A stretch of DNA of 53,331 bases from Saprospiraceae bacterium (GTDB taxonomy: Bacteria; Bacteroidota; Bacteroidia; Chitinophagales; Saprospiraceae): the NCBI GenBank assembly GCA_016722295.1, contig JADKGL010000034.1, positions 1-53,331 of the forward strand, in the 5' to 3' direction. The number at the start of each line of letters is the position of its first letter. The first letter of the stretch is position 1. Positions 27,066 to 36,269 of the stretch are shown piece by piece. A program made the translations under genes and the position numbers. Under the pieces are notes generated by a model, which saw nothing but the letters and a program-made list of their open reading frames with translations, was not told the DNA's origin and did no database searches.

Positions 27066-27134
27066 AAAATTAGTTCATAGGCACAGAATTGTGAATATTT
27101 TGTACCTTGCTTCTGAAAAGCAAACTTTCAAACA

Positions 27135-29558
27135 ATGAAGCAATTTCCATTTTTATACATTATCGCATTATTTGTTGTATATAATTTTGAGAATCAATTA
27201 GTAGCGCAAGAAATTTTGTTTGAAAAGTTATATTATCAATACCCTTTTAAATCTACGGGCAAAAATTCAGCTACCAATTATTATTGTATTGAAAGTTTTT
27301 CAGACGGTGGATATGCAACCATTGGCTTTGGTACAGATACTTTTCCGAATGCATTAACTCATGGCTTTCTAACGAAATACGATTGTTTAGGTAATATTCA
27401 ATGGTCTAAGGATTTAGGAATTTCGGGTTCAGGTACGAATACAAATTTTGGCATTGCCGAAGCTCAAAATGGAGATCTAGTTTATTGTTTTAATCAAAGT
27501 CCCACCTGGTTTAAAGCGACAATGTCTGTAGGTCGCATCGATATCAATGGGAATTACAAATGGGCAAAGCGAATTGGCACAGACTCCGAATTTGGGCGAG
27601 ACATGATTGCTACGAAAGATGGAGGATTTGTCATCGCAGGAAGTACCGCATTTTATGGAACAGATAGAAATCAAGGTGGTGATATTTATTTAGTAAAGAT
27701 AGATAGTGCGGGAAATATCCTATGGAATAAAACATATGGAAATTCTAATGTAACCTATGATGAAGCCTTCTCTATAGATCAGGATTCTAAAGGAAATTTA
27801 TTTGTAGTTGGTAGATGTATAAACAGAAGTACTTTTATGTGTTTTGTGATGAAAGCAGATGACACAGGGGAGCCAATTAAAACCCTTGCAATTGGACAAG
27901 AAAATCAAGCAACACACGGTTATGCAGTAGATGTAACTTCTGAGGACAAAGTAGTTTTAACCGGATTTACTACCATTTTAGAAGCAAATTTCCAAGAGCG
28001 ATCGGATTTAATGTTATTCAAATTCGACAATAATTTAAATGTAGAATTTTTAAAAGTTTTTGATCCAGCAGTTGGTGGAGATAATGGAATACTCGGTGAA
28101 GGTATCATTGAAATGGAAGATGGTGCTTATGCTGTTGTTTCTGAGACAGGATCTTTCACAGAGCACAATTTGCCTGGACCACAAGGCGCAGGAAAATGGT
28201 TGGGCACTATTTTTGAAAAAGATGGAACAATCCGTAAATCATACATCTACAATCATTTTGGGTCACAATATCCAAGAATTTGTAAAGCAAAATATGGTGG
28301 TTATTTTATTGGGGGGTTTTCCACAGAATGGACTCAAAGTAGAGCTTTCCAAGGATTAGTAGTCAAAACTGATGAAAAATTATTGGTAAATGGATGTACA
28401 GAGGAAGATGTAACTGATGAGATCGTATCATTTGACCCACAATTTATCGTAGAAGATTTTATATATCAGCGGAAGACTGGCGGAAGTTCTATTACGATGA
28501 ATTTTAGTGCAAAAGATTCCTCTACACAGATTAGCATAATTTGTGAAGAAAAACCAACACTGGTATCATCATTCACTGGACCAAAATCTGCTTGTCCAAA
28601 TCAAGATGTGGTTTTCAAAAATAATTCTCAAGATATCCCATCAGCAACACACACTTGGATAGTTGATGGCAAAGAAATTGAAAAAAAGGGTGACCTAACA
28701 TATAGATTTCCTGAAGAAGGTGTGTATATAGTTAGGTTGATCGTAAGTTATGCCTGTATAAATTCAGTTTTTGAACAAACAATTGAAATCAAATCTCAAA
28801 TCGTTACAACTATTATAGACAGTTTATGTGAAAATAAGATTTATTCATTCAGAGGAAAGGAATATAAAGTTCCTGGAAATTACGAAATTCAAGATACCAT
28901 TTCAGCAGAATGTGGATCATTGATTAAATTAAATCTAATTGCAAAGTCAATTCCAGTGTTGAATATTTCAGAAAGAATTTGTGAGAAATCTATATTCAAA
29001 TACAATGGAAAGGAGGTTTCCAACCGGATATTAGAAGCGCCTGGAAAATATACGATTAAAGATGATTCACGTGGTGAATGTGGAATCTTGGTTGAGCTTA
29101 CATTAGAAGCTATTTCATTTACTCCTTTATTTGATACAATTTGTATTGGAACAAAATTTAAATATGGTAACCAAGAATTTGGTCCTGGAGAACATAGATA
29201 TGTTGGAGAAAATCAAAAAACATGCATTACACTTATGATAGATAGTACATCGTGCGGAGATTGTGTTGAAGTTCCAAATGTATTTACTCCTGCAAATGGT
29301 GATGACATCAATGATGAATTTATACCTTATAAATCTTGTGATGCAGAATATGCAAATTATAAATTTGTCATCTATAATCGTTGGGGACAAAAAGTTTTTG
29401 AAACTTCGGATCCAACAAAGGGTTGGGATGGAAGATTCAAAGATCAATTAGGAACTTCAGAGACTTATATTTATTTGCTAGAATACGATTTAAAGTTTGG
29501 TGAGCAAAGTTCTCTTACTGGTTTGAAGAAAAAAGGAGACGTTACTTTGCTTAGATAA
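27135..29558 (+). CDS. Secreted protein with PKD domain and T9SS type B (gliding-motility type) C-terminal domain
   Basis: The 807-residue protein has a signal peptide (about 1-24). An N-terminal region of about 420 residues has propeller-like repeats of the form GGYATIGFG, GDLVYCFNQ and DGGFVIAGST. A PKD domain lies near 480-545 (FKNNSQDIPSATHTWIVDGKEI). Three repeats of about 50-60 residues with Cys at start and end follow (SLCENKIYSFRGKEYKVPGN, RICEKSIFKYNGKEV, TICIGTKFKYGNQEFGPGEH). The last about 90 residues are the type B T9SS domain (VPNVFTPANGDDINDEF, YKFVIYNRWGQKVFETSD, GWDGRFKDQ). Type B substrates are exported but processed differently from type A. Transcribed divergently from the flippase; function unknown. 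Confidence 0.88.
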   Translation: MKQFPFLYIIALFVVYNFENQLVAQEILFEKLYYQYPFKSTGKNSATNYYCIESFSDGGYATIGFGTDTFPNALTHGFLTKYDCLGNIQWSKDLGISGSGTNTNFGIAEAQNGDLVYCFNQSPTWFKATMSVGRIDINGNYKWAKRIGTDSEFGRDMIATKDGGFVIAGSTAFYGTDRNQGGDIYLVKIDSAGNILWNKTYGNSNVTYDEAFSIDQDSKGNLFVVGRCINRSTFMCFVMKADDTGEPIKTLAIGQENQATHGYAVDVTSEDKVVLTGFTTILEANFQERSDLMLFKFDNNLNVEFLKVFDPAVGGDNGILGEGIIEMEDGAYAVVSETGSFTEHNLPGPQGAGKWLGTIFEKDGTIRKSYIYNHFGSQYPRICKAKYGGYFIGGFSTEWTQSRAFQGLVVKTDEKLLVNGCTEEDVTDEIVSFDPQFIVEDFIYQRKTGGSSITMNFSAKDSSTQISIICEEKPTLVSSFTGPKSACPNQDVVFKNNSQDIPSATHTWIVDGKEIEKKGDLTYRFPEEGVYIVRLIVSYACINSVFEQTIEIKSQIVTTIIDSLCENKIYSFRGKEYKVPGNYEIQDTISAECGSLIKLNLIAKSIPVLNISERICEKSIFKYNGKEVSNRILEAPGKYTIKDDSRGECGILVELTLEAISFTPLFDTICIGTKFKYGNQEFGPGEHRYVGENQKTCITLMIDSTSCGDCVEVPNVFTPANGDDINDEFIPYKSCDAEYANYKFVIYNRWGQKVFETSDPTKGWDGRFKDQLGTSETYIYLLEYDLKFGEQSSLTGLKKKGDVTLLR

Positions 29559-29671
29559 TAGTTAAAGGCTAATAGATAATAGTTAAGGACTAATTAAGGG
29601 CTAATAGATAATAATTAACTAATAGATATTAGTTAATAATAGATAAAGGCTAATAGATAATAGTTAAAAGA
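29553..29671. repeat. Simple imperfect tandem repeat (TAATAGATAATAGTTAA-like)
   Basis: About 120 bp after the type B gene consist of loosely repeated TTAAGGCTAATAGATAATAG words of 17-23 bp with varying length. The array is non-coding and slippage-prone. Confidence 0.7.
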
Positions 29672-29809
29672 TAGAAGTAAAATTTGAATTGCATAGAGCC
29701 TTATTGTTTTCTTAACAGCTAGAGTTAATGTTAAATTAAAGATGAATTGATTATTTGTTAGGTGATGAAGTAATTTTATCTTCACTTTTGAATTTTCAAT
29801 TTATGATTT

Positions 29810-30460
29810 ATGCGCCTGATAATGATGTTTGTTTTTTTATTACTATTTGCAAATCTTTTAATATCCCAAATCCAGTTGATTCATTTAGGATATGGTGTGG
29901 AACATGACAGTTATTTTGCTGACATAAATCATAAAATAGATCTTGAATATGAAGTTAAGTTCAATAGGCATTTTGCGGTTGCAGCAGCAGCATCTATGAG
30001 TGCAGGTAATTTGGGTTGGGACATTCACAAGGATTATCATCATTTATTACCAAAAGAATATTCAAGAGTAGCTCAAGTAAATGCTATTATGTTTTGGTCA
30101 CCTTGGCGAAATAATCGAATTAACAATTTTAAAATCGGATTGGGCGTATCAGCAGTGCATGTTCGTTCAAAGTACATTGAGTATGCCGAGTTGGAGAAGA
30201 ATGTTTTAGTAAATTATAAAGATATATTATTTAATGAGCCAGGAGTATATCCAATCATCGCTGTCGAAAACGACATTAGAATAAATCAAAAATTCTTATT
30301 AGGAATAAAGCTACAAGCTAACTTTAAAGGGATAGAAAGCAATCCTACATTGCCTCAAACTTTTGTTATTAAAACAGCAGGATTAACTGATAGTGCAACT
30401 CAATATAGAGGATCTAATTTTATAGGCGCAGCGATGATAAGACTTGGCTTTTTTTTATAA
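29810..30460 (+). CDS. Small outer-membrane beta-barrel-like protein
   Basis: The 216-residue protein has a signal peptide (about 1-20, LLLFANLLISQ). Alternating amphipathic beta-strands follow, for example IDLEYEVKFNRHFAVAAAA, NNFKIGLGVSAVHVRS and KFLLGIKLQANF. It ends FIGAAMIRLGFFL, with an aromatic C-terminal residue typical of outer-membrane barrels. This suggests an 8-10-stranded porin-like or OmpW/PorT-type barrel. No specific family can be named. It is flanked on both sides by simple-repeat spacers and has no close neighbour on its strand. Confidence 0.6.
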   Translation: MRLIMMFVFLLLFANLLISQIQLIHLGYGVEHDSYFADINHKIDLEYEVKFNRHFAVAAAASMSAGNLGWDIHKDYHHLLPKEYSRVAQVNAIMFWSPWRNNRINNFKIGLGVSAVHVRSKYIEYAELEKNVLVNYKDILFNEPGVYPIIAVENDIRINQKFLLGIKLQANFKGIESNPTLPQTFVIKTAGLTDSATQYRGSNFIGAAMIRLGFFL

Positions 30461-30464
30461 GAAA

Positions 30465-30546
30465 TAGTAGTTAGTTGTTAGTAGTTAGTAATTAGTTGTT
30501 AGTTGTTAGTAGTTAGTTGTTAGTAAATAATAGTAAGTAGTTAGTG
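30465..30546. repeat. TTAGTTG/TTAGTAG simple tandem repeat
   Basis: About a dozen 7-bp words (TTAGTTG, TTAGTAG, TTAGTAA) follow one another directly after the barrel gene. The purity is high enough for length variation by slippage. Confidence 0.8.
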
Positions 30547-30570
30547 AGTCAATCACAGAGTATTACCATT

Positions 30571-30591
30571 AAAAACTTGCCGGGTTTTTTT
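30571..30591 (+). terminator. Possible intrinsic terminator
   Basis: AAAAACTTGCCGGGTTTTTT can form a short stem using G-U pairs followed by T residues. The stem is weak, so this is tentative. Confidence 0.3.
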
Positions 30592-30787
30592 AATGCCTGG
30601 GGTTTGAGCGCCGAGTCTTGGAGTAACCAGATTTGAAAATTTAACGATTGACTTGAAGTTAAGTAGGATTAATCAATTGTGGCAAAGTGATATTCCACTT
30701 TGAAATTAAAGGTCGTTTTACCCGTGGGTATAAAGTCAACGCTATTCAGGTATGAACAACTTTTCACTTTTAACTATAACCCATTCA

Positions 30788-31867
30788 CTACTCAACCGTT
30801 GCCAATTGCAAAGACTCTTGATCGACGATTCCGATGATTTCGTTTCCTTTAATCACGAGTAACAAATCGATCCCTTGCATCAATAGATAATAGGCATGGA
30901 TCAATGGACTGTCAGCAGAGATCGACTGGAGATTTTGATTCATGACTTGAGAAATGCGTTGTGCTGCATTTTGTTTTTTTTCTTTTTCTATTTTTGATCT
31001 TGTGATTGTCCCACATTGTTGACCTGAGAGATTGATCACTAGGAATGAATTATCTGTTACTGTATCTATTTGTAATTTTGCTTCCTCTAGTGTATTATAT
31101 TCTATGAGAGGTGTATAGGTATTTCGAACTGCATCAGAGACATTTTTATCTTTATACTTATAATCGATTTTGACAGCATTGTATTCACTTAGAGCACTAG
31201 CGAATATAAAAAATCCAATGACAATTAAAAGATATTGTCCACTAGTAAAACCATAAATTATAAATCCTACACAAATGATTTGACCAATGATACTTGCCCA
31301 TTTGGTTGCTTTCAGTTTTCCAAATTTCATAGCCAATAATGCTCGTAGGACTCTGCCACCATCCATCGGAAATGAGGGAATCATGTTAAAAATAATTAAG
31401 GCAATATTTGCCTCTAAAAGAAGAGGTAGTACACTGAGGAAAGAACTTTCGTCGATATGGGTGAGATTGGTTGTATTGAAATATTCAACTCCATGTAATA
31501 GCACCAAGACTGCAAATAAGATGATTGCAATTACTAAATTGACCATTGGTCCCATAATTGCTATAACTAATTCTTTGATTGGTTTATCCGGCATATTTCG
31601 CAATCGTGCAACACCTCCGATAGGAAGCAAGATAATATCTTCTGTTTCGACATTATATCGACGTGCTGTTAGCGCATGACCAAATTCATGTAATAGCACA
31701 CATAGAAATAAAGATAAAACTGAAGTAATCGCTACAGCGATAATCATCACAGTAGCACCTTCAGAAATGCCATAACCAATGACATAAGCGATGATCAATA
31801 GAAAAGTCCAGTGTATTTTGACCGGTATTTTAAAAAAAGTTCCAATATGCCACGCATTTGTAAACAT
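30788..31867 (-). CDS. Site-2-protease family metalloprotease (M50) with C-terminal CBS region
   Basis: This is a 359-residue integral membrane zinc protease of the SpoIVFB/S2P type. The zinc-binding HEFGH motif is at residues 60-64 within a transmembrane helix. The second catalytic site is the NMIPSFPMDGGR segment near 170-180, where Asp completes the zinc site. About six hydrophobic segments make up residues 15-225. The last about 125 residues are soluble and look like a pair of degenerate CBS motifs (RISQVMNQNLQSISADSPL, LLVIKGNEIIGIVDQESL), which usually sense adenine nucleotides. It is the last gene of a four-gene minus-strand operon, starting 9 bp after the acyl-CoA dehydrogenase. Its substrate is unknown; signalling by cleavage of membrane-anchored regulators is the family role. 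Confidence 0.92.
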   Translation of the reverse strand: MFTNAWHIGTFFKIPVKIHWTFLLIIAYVIGYGISEGATVMIIAVAITSVLSLFLCVLLHEFGHALTARRYNVETEDIILLPIGGVARLRNMPDKPIKELVIAIMGPMVNLVIAIILFAVLVLLHGVEYFNTTNLTHIDESSFLSVLPLLLEANIALIIFNMIPSFPMDGGRVLRALLAMKFGKLKATKWASIIGQIICVGFIIYGFTSGQYLLIVIGFFIFASALSEYNAVKIDYKYKDKNVSDAVRNTYTPLIEYNTLEEAKLQIDTVTDNSFLVINLSGQQCGTITRSKIEKEKKQNAAQRISQVMNQNLQSISADSPLIHAYYLLMQGIDLLLVIKGNEIIGIVDQESLQLATVE

Positions 31868-31876
31868 CTTATGATT

Positions 31877-33046
31877 TTAGTTACTCCACATAGGCTGACT
31901 GAGTTGACCCTGTAGGATTGATCTTGATATAACAATGCGTTGCACCTCAGAAGTTCCCTCATAGATTTGAGTGATCTTCGCATCTCGCATTAATCGTTCT
32001 ACGTGATATTCTTTTACATAGCCATATCCGCCATGGATTTGTACAGCTTCTACGGTTTGTCTCATGGCTACCTCGGAAGCAAATAATTTTGCCATACTTG
32101 CCGCCACGGTAAAATCCATACCTTGATCTTTCATCCAACATGATCTATGGATTAATAATCGAGCAGCTTCTACCTCCGTAGCCATGTCTGCGAGTTTGAA
32201 TGCTATCGCCTGATGAGATGATAAAGGTTTGCCGAAGCTCATTCTTTCTTTACTATATGCTAGTGCTCTTTCGTAGGCACCGGCAGCGATTCCTAGGGCT
32301 TGAGATGCTATTCCTATTCTACCACCTGTCAATGTCTTCATGGCAAATTTAAATCCGTCTCCAGCAGGTCCCAATAGGTTTTCCTTAGGGACGATAACAT
32401 CATTATACATGATTGTATGAGTATCCGATGACCGAATACCTAATTTATCTTCTTTAGCACCAATCGTAACACCAGGCCATGATGTTTCTACTATAAATGT
32501 GCAGATACCTTTATGTCCCGCTGCAGGATTGGCTTGTGCCATCACGAGATGTAGACCTGAACTACCTCCATTGGTAATCCAGTTTTTTGTCCCGTTTAAA
32601 AGATAATGGTCGCCTTTGTCGATTGCAGTTGTTTTCTGGCTAGTTGCATCAGATCCAGCCTCTGGTTCGGACAAGCAAAAGGAACCTATCCACTCTCCAG
32701 TAGCCAATTTTGGCAAATATTTTTGTTTTTGAGCTTCTGTACCCATTTTTTCAAGTCCCCAGCAAACTAGACTATTGTTTACTGACATTATGACTGAACA
32801 AGAATTATCTATTTTTGAAATTTCTTCCATTGCTAAAGCGTAAGAGATTGTATCCATACCGCCGCCACCATATTCTGGCGAAACCATCATCCCAAGGAAA
32901 CCCATTTCACCCATTCGTTTGACTTGTTCAGTCGGAAACTTCATGGTTGTGTCTCTTTCGATGACTCCCGGCAATAATTCTTGTTGAGCAAATTCTCTCG
33001 CAGCTTGGCGTACAGCTAGATTTTCTTCGTTTAGATCAAAATACAT
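31877..33046 (-). CDS. Acyl-CoA dehydrogenase
   Basis: This FAD enzyme oxidises acyl-CoA to trans-2-enoyl-CoA, in fatty-acid or branched-chain amino-acid catabolism. The N-terminal helical domain leads to the FAD-binding CLSEPEAGSDATS and TKNWITNGG motifs (about 125-160). IASQALGIAAGAYERALAYSKER follows near 240-262. The C-terminal QIHGGYGYVKEYHVERLMRDA and QIYEGTSEVQRI segments follow; Glu in YEGT is the usual catalytic base position for short/medium-chain members. At 389 residues it is full length and most like short-chain or butyryl-CoA dehydrogenases. Gaps of 61 bp to DUF4286 upstream and 9 bp to the M50 gene downstream support an operon. Substrate chain length cannot be fixed from sequence alone. 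Confidence 0.95.
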   Translation of the reverse strand: MYFDLNEENLAVRQAAREFAQQELLPGVIERDTTMKFPTEQVKRMGEMGFLGMMVSPEYGGGGMDTISYALAMEEISKIDNSCSVIMSVNNSLVCWGLEKMGTEAQKQKYLPKLATGEWIGSFCLSEPEAGSDATSQKTTAIDKGDHYLLNGTKNWITNGGSSGLHLVMAQANPAAGHKGICTFIVETSWPGVTIGAKEDKLGIRSSDTHTIMYNDVIVPKENLLGPAGDGFKFAMKTLTGGRIGIASQALGIAAGAYERALAYSKERMSFGKPLSSHQAIAFKLADMATEVEAARLLIHRSCWMKDQGMDFTVAASMAKLFASEVAMRQTVEAVQIHGGYGYVKEYHVERLMRDAKITQIYEGTSEVQRIVISRSILQGQLSQPMWSN

Positions 33047-33107
33047 AATATTGCTTTGATTTTGATGCGAAAATAAGCAATGCCAATCAAATTTCGATCT
33101 TTTTTAA

Positions 33108-33437
33108 TCAAGACTTCGTGTGAGTTGGAAATATTTCTTCGATGACTTGTAAAACAGTGCGGAATGCTACAAATTGATTGGAATAGCGATCAAGCGTTTT
33201 CTTCTGAAGTGCGGGAGCATTGAGGCTCATGTATTTATTTAAAGATTCGATTGAAAAACAATCATATTGGATAGCATATGTCACACCATCATCTTCTTGG
33301 ATATCTAGTTTTGAGATACGACATTTACTAAAATAGCCAGTAGCTAATACTTCAGGAATGTGAGTCTTTTTCATCCATTCCAACCATTCTTCATGAATGT
33401 CTGTATTTACTTTTACCGTTACGTTGTAGACTAACAT
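33108..33437 (-). CDS. DUF4286 family protein
   Basis: The 109-residue soluble protein has the features of DUF4286: MLVYNVTVKVNTDIHEEWLEWM at the start and HIPEVLATGYFSKCRISKL. YAIQYDCFSIESLNKYMSLNAPALQ follows, and RFVAFRTVLQVI-like segments end it. The ferredoxin-like alpha/beta pattern suggests a dimeric alpha-beta barrel. Its function is unknown. It sits 9 bp after the TPR gene and ahead of the acyl-CoA dehydrogenase, so it is part of the same transcript. Confidence 0.9.
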   Translation of the reverse strand: MLVYNVTVKVNTDIHEEWLEWMKKTHIPEVLATGYFSKCRISKLDIQEDDGVTYAIQYDCFSIESLNKYMSLNAPALQKKTLDRYSNQFVAFRTVLQVIEEIFPTHTKS

Positions 33438-33446
33438 TGTTGGAAT

Positions 33447-35249
33447 TTAAATATTATCACCTCTGAGTTTTCTGAATCGTTTGCGAGATTCTACCGCCAA
33501 AACGCTACCACTATATTCTGTAAATAATCGTTCATAAAGCTCCATTGCTTTTGTCTTATCTTCTTTTTGGTAATCGTAGATTTTAGCAAGCTCATATAGG
33601 GAGTTATCTGCTCGAATATCTTCTTTGTACTTATCAACTACGCCATTGAATTTTTCAATAGCGAGTTCTGTTTTTTTCTGTTTGTTGAAAATCTGACCCT
33701 GAAGATACCAAACATCGTCTACCAAGCTATTTTCCTTATAATCGATGAGGATCGTGTCCAATATGGCCAATGCTTCTTCATATTGATTTTGGAATACTTT
33801 GAGTTCAGCTTGAGAATACATGGTCAATGCTTCACCAGTCGTATCTTGATTCAGATTATCAAGGATAAAAACGGAAAGATCTATAGCATCATTGGAGATT
33901 AATTTCGAAGTGGCTTGTTTTAGGATATCGAATTGTTCTTGAGCCCAATGAAAATCACCTGCAAAATATGACAATTTTGCATTTCGAAATCTAGCCATTT
34001 CGCCCAATTGATCTTCCATATAATCTTTGTCAACTTGAGAATAGAGAAGAGTAGATTCCCATCGTTCACCAGAGATTAAGTAGTAATCCGCGAGATCAAG
34101 TTTTGCTTGAGATTTTATACGTTGATCGATGATTGGGTTTTTGACCAATTCATCAAGGATCTGTATTGCTTTCGAAATATTATTTAGGTATCGCGCTTCA
34201 AGTTCTGCATATTCAATCATAAGAGGTGCGAGTGCTCTACTTTTTGCATGTTTTATTCTGAATTCCTCATATTCTTGCTCTAATGCTGTTAAATCTAACT
34301 GATTGTAATCATTTTTTTGGATGATTTGATTTCTTCTACATATCAATATATGTCTTTCTGCTTCTAGATAATAGGCAGTTCCTTCACCTAAATTTTTGAT
34401 ATAGTTAAATCCATCAATGGCTGTTTTGTAGTCGCTTTCATTTTCTATAATCAAAGCGAGTTCATATACCTCTGATCCATTGCCGGAAGTGATTTTATCT
34501 ATAGCTTTTGCTTGGCGTAGCGCATTAGCAAAATCCTTTTTTTGCAGAAAAGACCATTGTAAGAGATCTAGATAATCAAGATTGTCTGGATTTTTATCAA
34601 GTTTATCATAGATCATGCCTTGTAAGTCGGCATATTTATCTTGAGGTAAATAGGATATTAATACATTTTTGAGGCTGGCCACTTGGATGGTCTTGTTGTC
34701 CAATCCAATAATATAGTATTCCAACATTTTTTGGATATCGCCTTTGCGCCTGTATACATCTGCAAGATTATAGGCAAATCCAGCATTTCCTCCTGTTATT
34801 TTATCTCCTTTTTCATAGACTTCGATAGCAAGGTCATATTTTCCATTTTCTAAGAAAGCGCTTCCAAGTTTAAAATATTGTATAGGATCCCTGTCGAGTG
34901 TTTTTAATGCTTCTTTATATTGTTTGTTTGATTTTTCTAGATCTCCTTGTTTTTCAAGCAATTGTGCGTATGTAATGTACAGTTGAGACTCTTTAGGGCG
35001 CTTTGAAATTTCTTTTTTTACTAAGGTTTCAGCTTCATTATATTTTCCAAGTGCTCCAAAGCAATCCATTAATCGCTTAAAATAGAAATCAACAGAAGGA
35101 TTCGTATTGTAAAGGTTTTTATAGATAGTGGCTGCTTTTTCATATTCGCCATCATTAAAATATTGATTGGCGAGATTATTCTCTTGACCAATTAAGCCAA
35201 AAGAAAACCAACAAAAGCAAAACACCCACACATATTGTTTCATTGGCAT
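33447..35249 (-). CDS. Exported tetratricopeptide-repeat protein
   Basis: The 600-residue protein begins with a signal peptide (MKQYVWVFCFCWFSFGLIGQ after a Met-Pro). It consists almost entirely of TPR helices, with units such as ANQYFNDGEYEKAATIYKNLY, YAQLLEKQGDLEKSNKQYKEAL, YFKLGSAFLENGKYDLAIEVYEKG and LAKIYDYQKEDKTKAMELYERLF. The last repeats near 490-590 resemble the tol-pal/YbgF-like TPR class. It is likely periplasmic and a scaffold for protein interactions. It is the first gene of the minus-strand operon. The start at 35249 (MPM) and the ATG two codons in are equally possible. Confidence 0.85.
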   Translation of the reverse strand: MPMKQYVWVFCFCWFSFGLIGQENNLANQYFNDGEYEKAATIYKNLYNTNPSVDFYFKRLMDCFGALGKYNEAETLVKKEISKRPKESQLYITYAQLLEKQGDLEKSNKQYKEALKTLDRDPIQYFKLGSAFLENGKYDLAIEVYEKGDKITGGNAGFAYNLADVYRRKGDIQKMLEYYIIGLDNKTIQVASLKNVLISYLPQDKYADLQGMIYDKLDKNPDNLDYLDLLQWSFLQKKDFANALRQAKAIDKITSGNGSEVYELALIIENESDYKTAIDGFNYIKNLGEGTAYYLEAERHILICRRNQIIQKNDYNQLDLTALEQEYEEFRIKHAKSRALAPLMIEYAELEARYLNNISKAIQILDELVKNPIIDQRIKSQAKLDLADYYLISGERWESTLLYSQVDKDYMEDQLGEMARFRNAKLSYFAGDFHWAQEQFDILKQATSKLISNDAIDLSVFILDNLNQDTTGEALTMYSQAELKVFQNQYEEALAILDTILIDYKENSLVDDVWYLQGQIFNKQKKTELAIEKFNGVVDKYKEDIRADNSLYELAKIYDYQKEDKTKAMELYERLFTEYSGSVLAVESRKRFRKLRGDNI

Positions 35250-35313
35250 ATAAACGCATTATTTGAAAAAAAAGTTTTACATTATTTGATTGTATGCTAT
35301 GTAAGTTAGATTA

Positions 35314-35383
35314 GAGGGCATGTCCCTTCGGGTCAGGCTATTTCGGGGTTTCGTGCTTCGCACCAGCACTTTGTGCTGCCCTC
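35314..35383. repeat. REP-like multi-hairpin intergenic element
   Basis: An outer 7-bp stem, GAGGGCA (35314-35320) with TGCCCTC (35377-35383), encloses three short hairpins: CCC-TTC-GGG (35324-35332), GTGC-TTC-GCAC (35353-35363) and CAGCAC-TTT-GTGCTG (35364-35378, overlapping the outer stem). GC content is far above the surroundings. Such cloverleaf-like palindromes are typical of dispersed REP/BIME-type repeats; only one copy is in the window. Confidence 0.65.
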
Positions 35384-35647
35384 CATATCCTTCATGCAAA
35401 TTGTACATTGGAAGGAGTCATGAATCAAATTACAATTTCAAGAAAGTGAATTTAAAAATCGCCTAATCCAGCCATGATGTAAATAAGCAATGATTTTATT
35501 TGAATTAATCGAAATGTTATAACGAAAAATTGAAGGTAAAAATATAGACTTTTTTTCAATGCATAAAGACTTCCATTTTTGAAAATTGAAGCAAATTTGA
35601 AAATCTTAATTTTCATTTATTATAGTAAAATGTTCAATATTGACTGT

Positions 35648-36047
35648 AAAGTGTATTTAAATGGCGTGAATATGTAATTTAATAAATGTATATGTCGATA
35701 TGCAAATTAAGTACATAATGCAATAACAAAAGGACAGGCCAAGACCATATAATATTTTGGTATAGGGGTTTTACATTACAGTATGTGTCTGATAGTTAGA
35801 AATAGTGTCTCAACTAATGAAATTTTAAAAATGAATTAGTGGGAATTTAAACCTGACCGATAAAGTTCGCTCAGTTCATGTCCACCAAAACGAAGCATTT
35901 GTTTACATGTTTTTATTGATTTAAGCAGAACAGATTACTACACACACAATTATCTTTTCGCTTTATTCAAGAAATTTTAATGGTCGTTTCATTAGCAATT
36001 TACATTGCTAATGAAAACTCTTTGAAGATTTAAAATGAAATCTTCAA
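35648..36047 (+). promoter_or_regulatory. Adhesin leader 1: conserved blocks and hairpins
   Basis: Blocks shared in the same order with 46196-46520 are AAAGTGTATTTAAATGG (35648-35664), TATAGGGG (35761-35768), TGTCTCAA (35806-35813), the stem-loop TTAAACCTGACCGA...TTCGCTCAGTTCA with CCACCAAAA (35847-35890), and AGATTACTACACACA (35932-35946). Two perfect hairpins follow: a 13-bp stem with loop TTAC (35987-36016) and a 10-bp stem (36022-36047). It lies about 220 nt before the giant adhesin start. Confidence 0.65.
35853..35874 (+). ncRNA. Conserved stem-loop (leader copy 1)
   Basis: CTGACCGA and TCGCTCAG pair as an 8-bp stem with one central C-C mismatch, around the loop TAAAGT. The second copy at 46419-46440 keeps both arms exactly and changes only the first two loop bases. 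This is a candidate cis-regulatory RNA structure with no family I recognise. Confidence 0.45.
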
Positions 36048-36269
36048 TCGAGAATTTATCTATGCACTGTATGGATGGAGAAGTATTTCCTTTACTTTAA
36101 ATGAAGAATTAATGGATTGAGTTTATTGCTTTATGAAAATTTTAAATCTTTTCTAATGCATCTTAACATCACAAATGATTTCCATAATTTTTTTTCGTTT
36201 CAATTAATTTTTATAGGGTCATTTACAAATGACTTGATAAAATAAAATGTAAGTATATAATTTTTTAAG

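Larger units (their letters stand above)
30461..30787. other. Non-coding gap with simple repeat and possible terminator
   Basis: This 327-bp spacer between convergent genes contains a TTAGTTGTTAGTAG tandem tract (30465-30546) and a weak hairpin with a T run (30571-30591). The rest has no recognisable feature. Confidence 0.5.
35250..36269. other. Long non-coding region: REP-like element and adhesin leader 1
   Basis: This 1-kb gap lies between divergent genes. It contains a compact multi-hairpin element (35314-35383). About 600 nt of leader-like sequence for the giant adhesin follow, with blocks shared by the leader of the second adhesin unit (35648-35664, 35761-35768, 35847-35890, 35932-35946) and two strong hairpins (35987-36016, 36022-36047). 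No protein-coding potential is visible. Confidence 0.7.
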
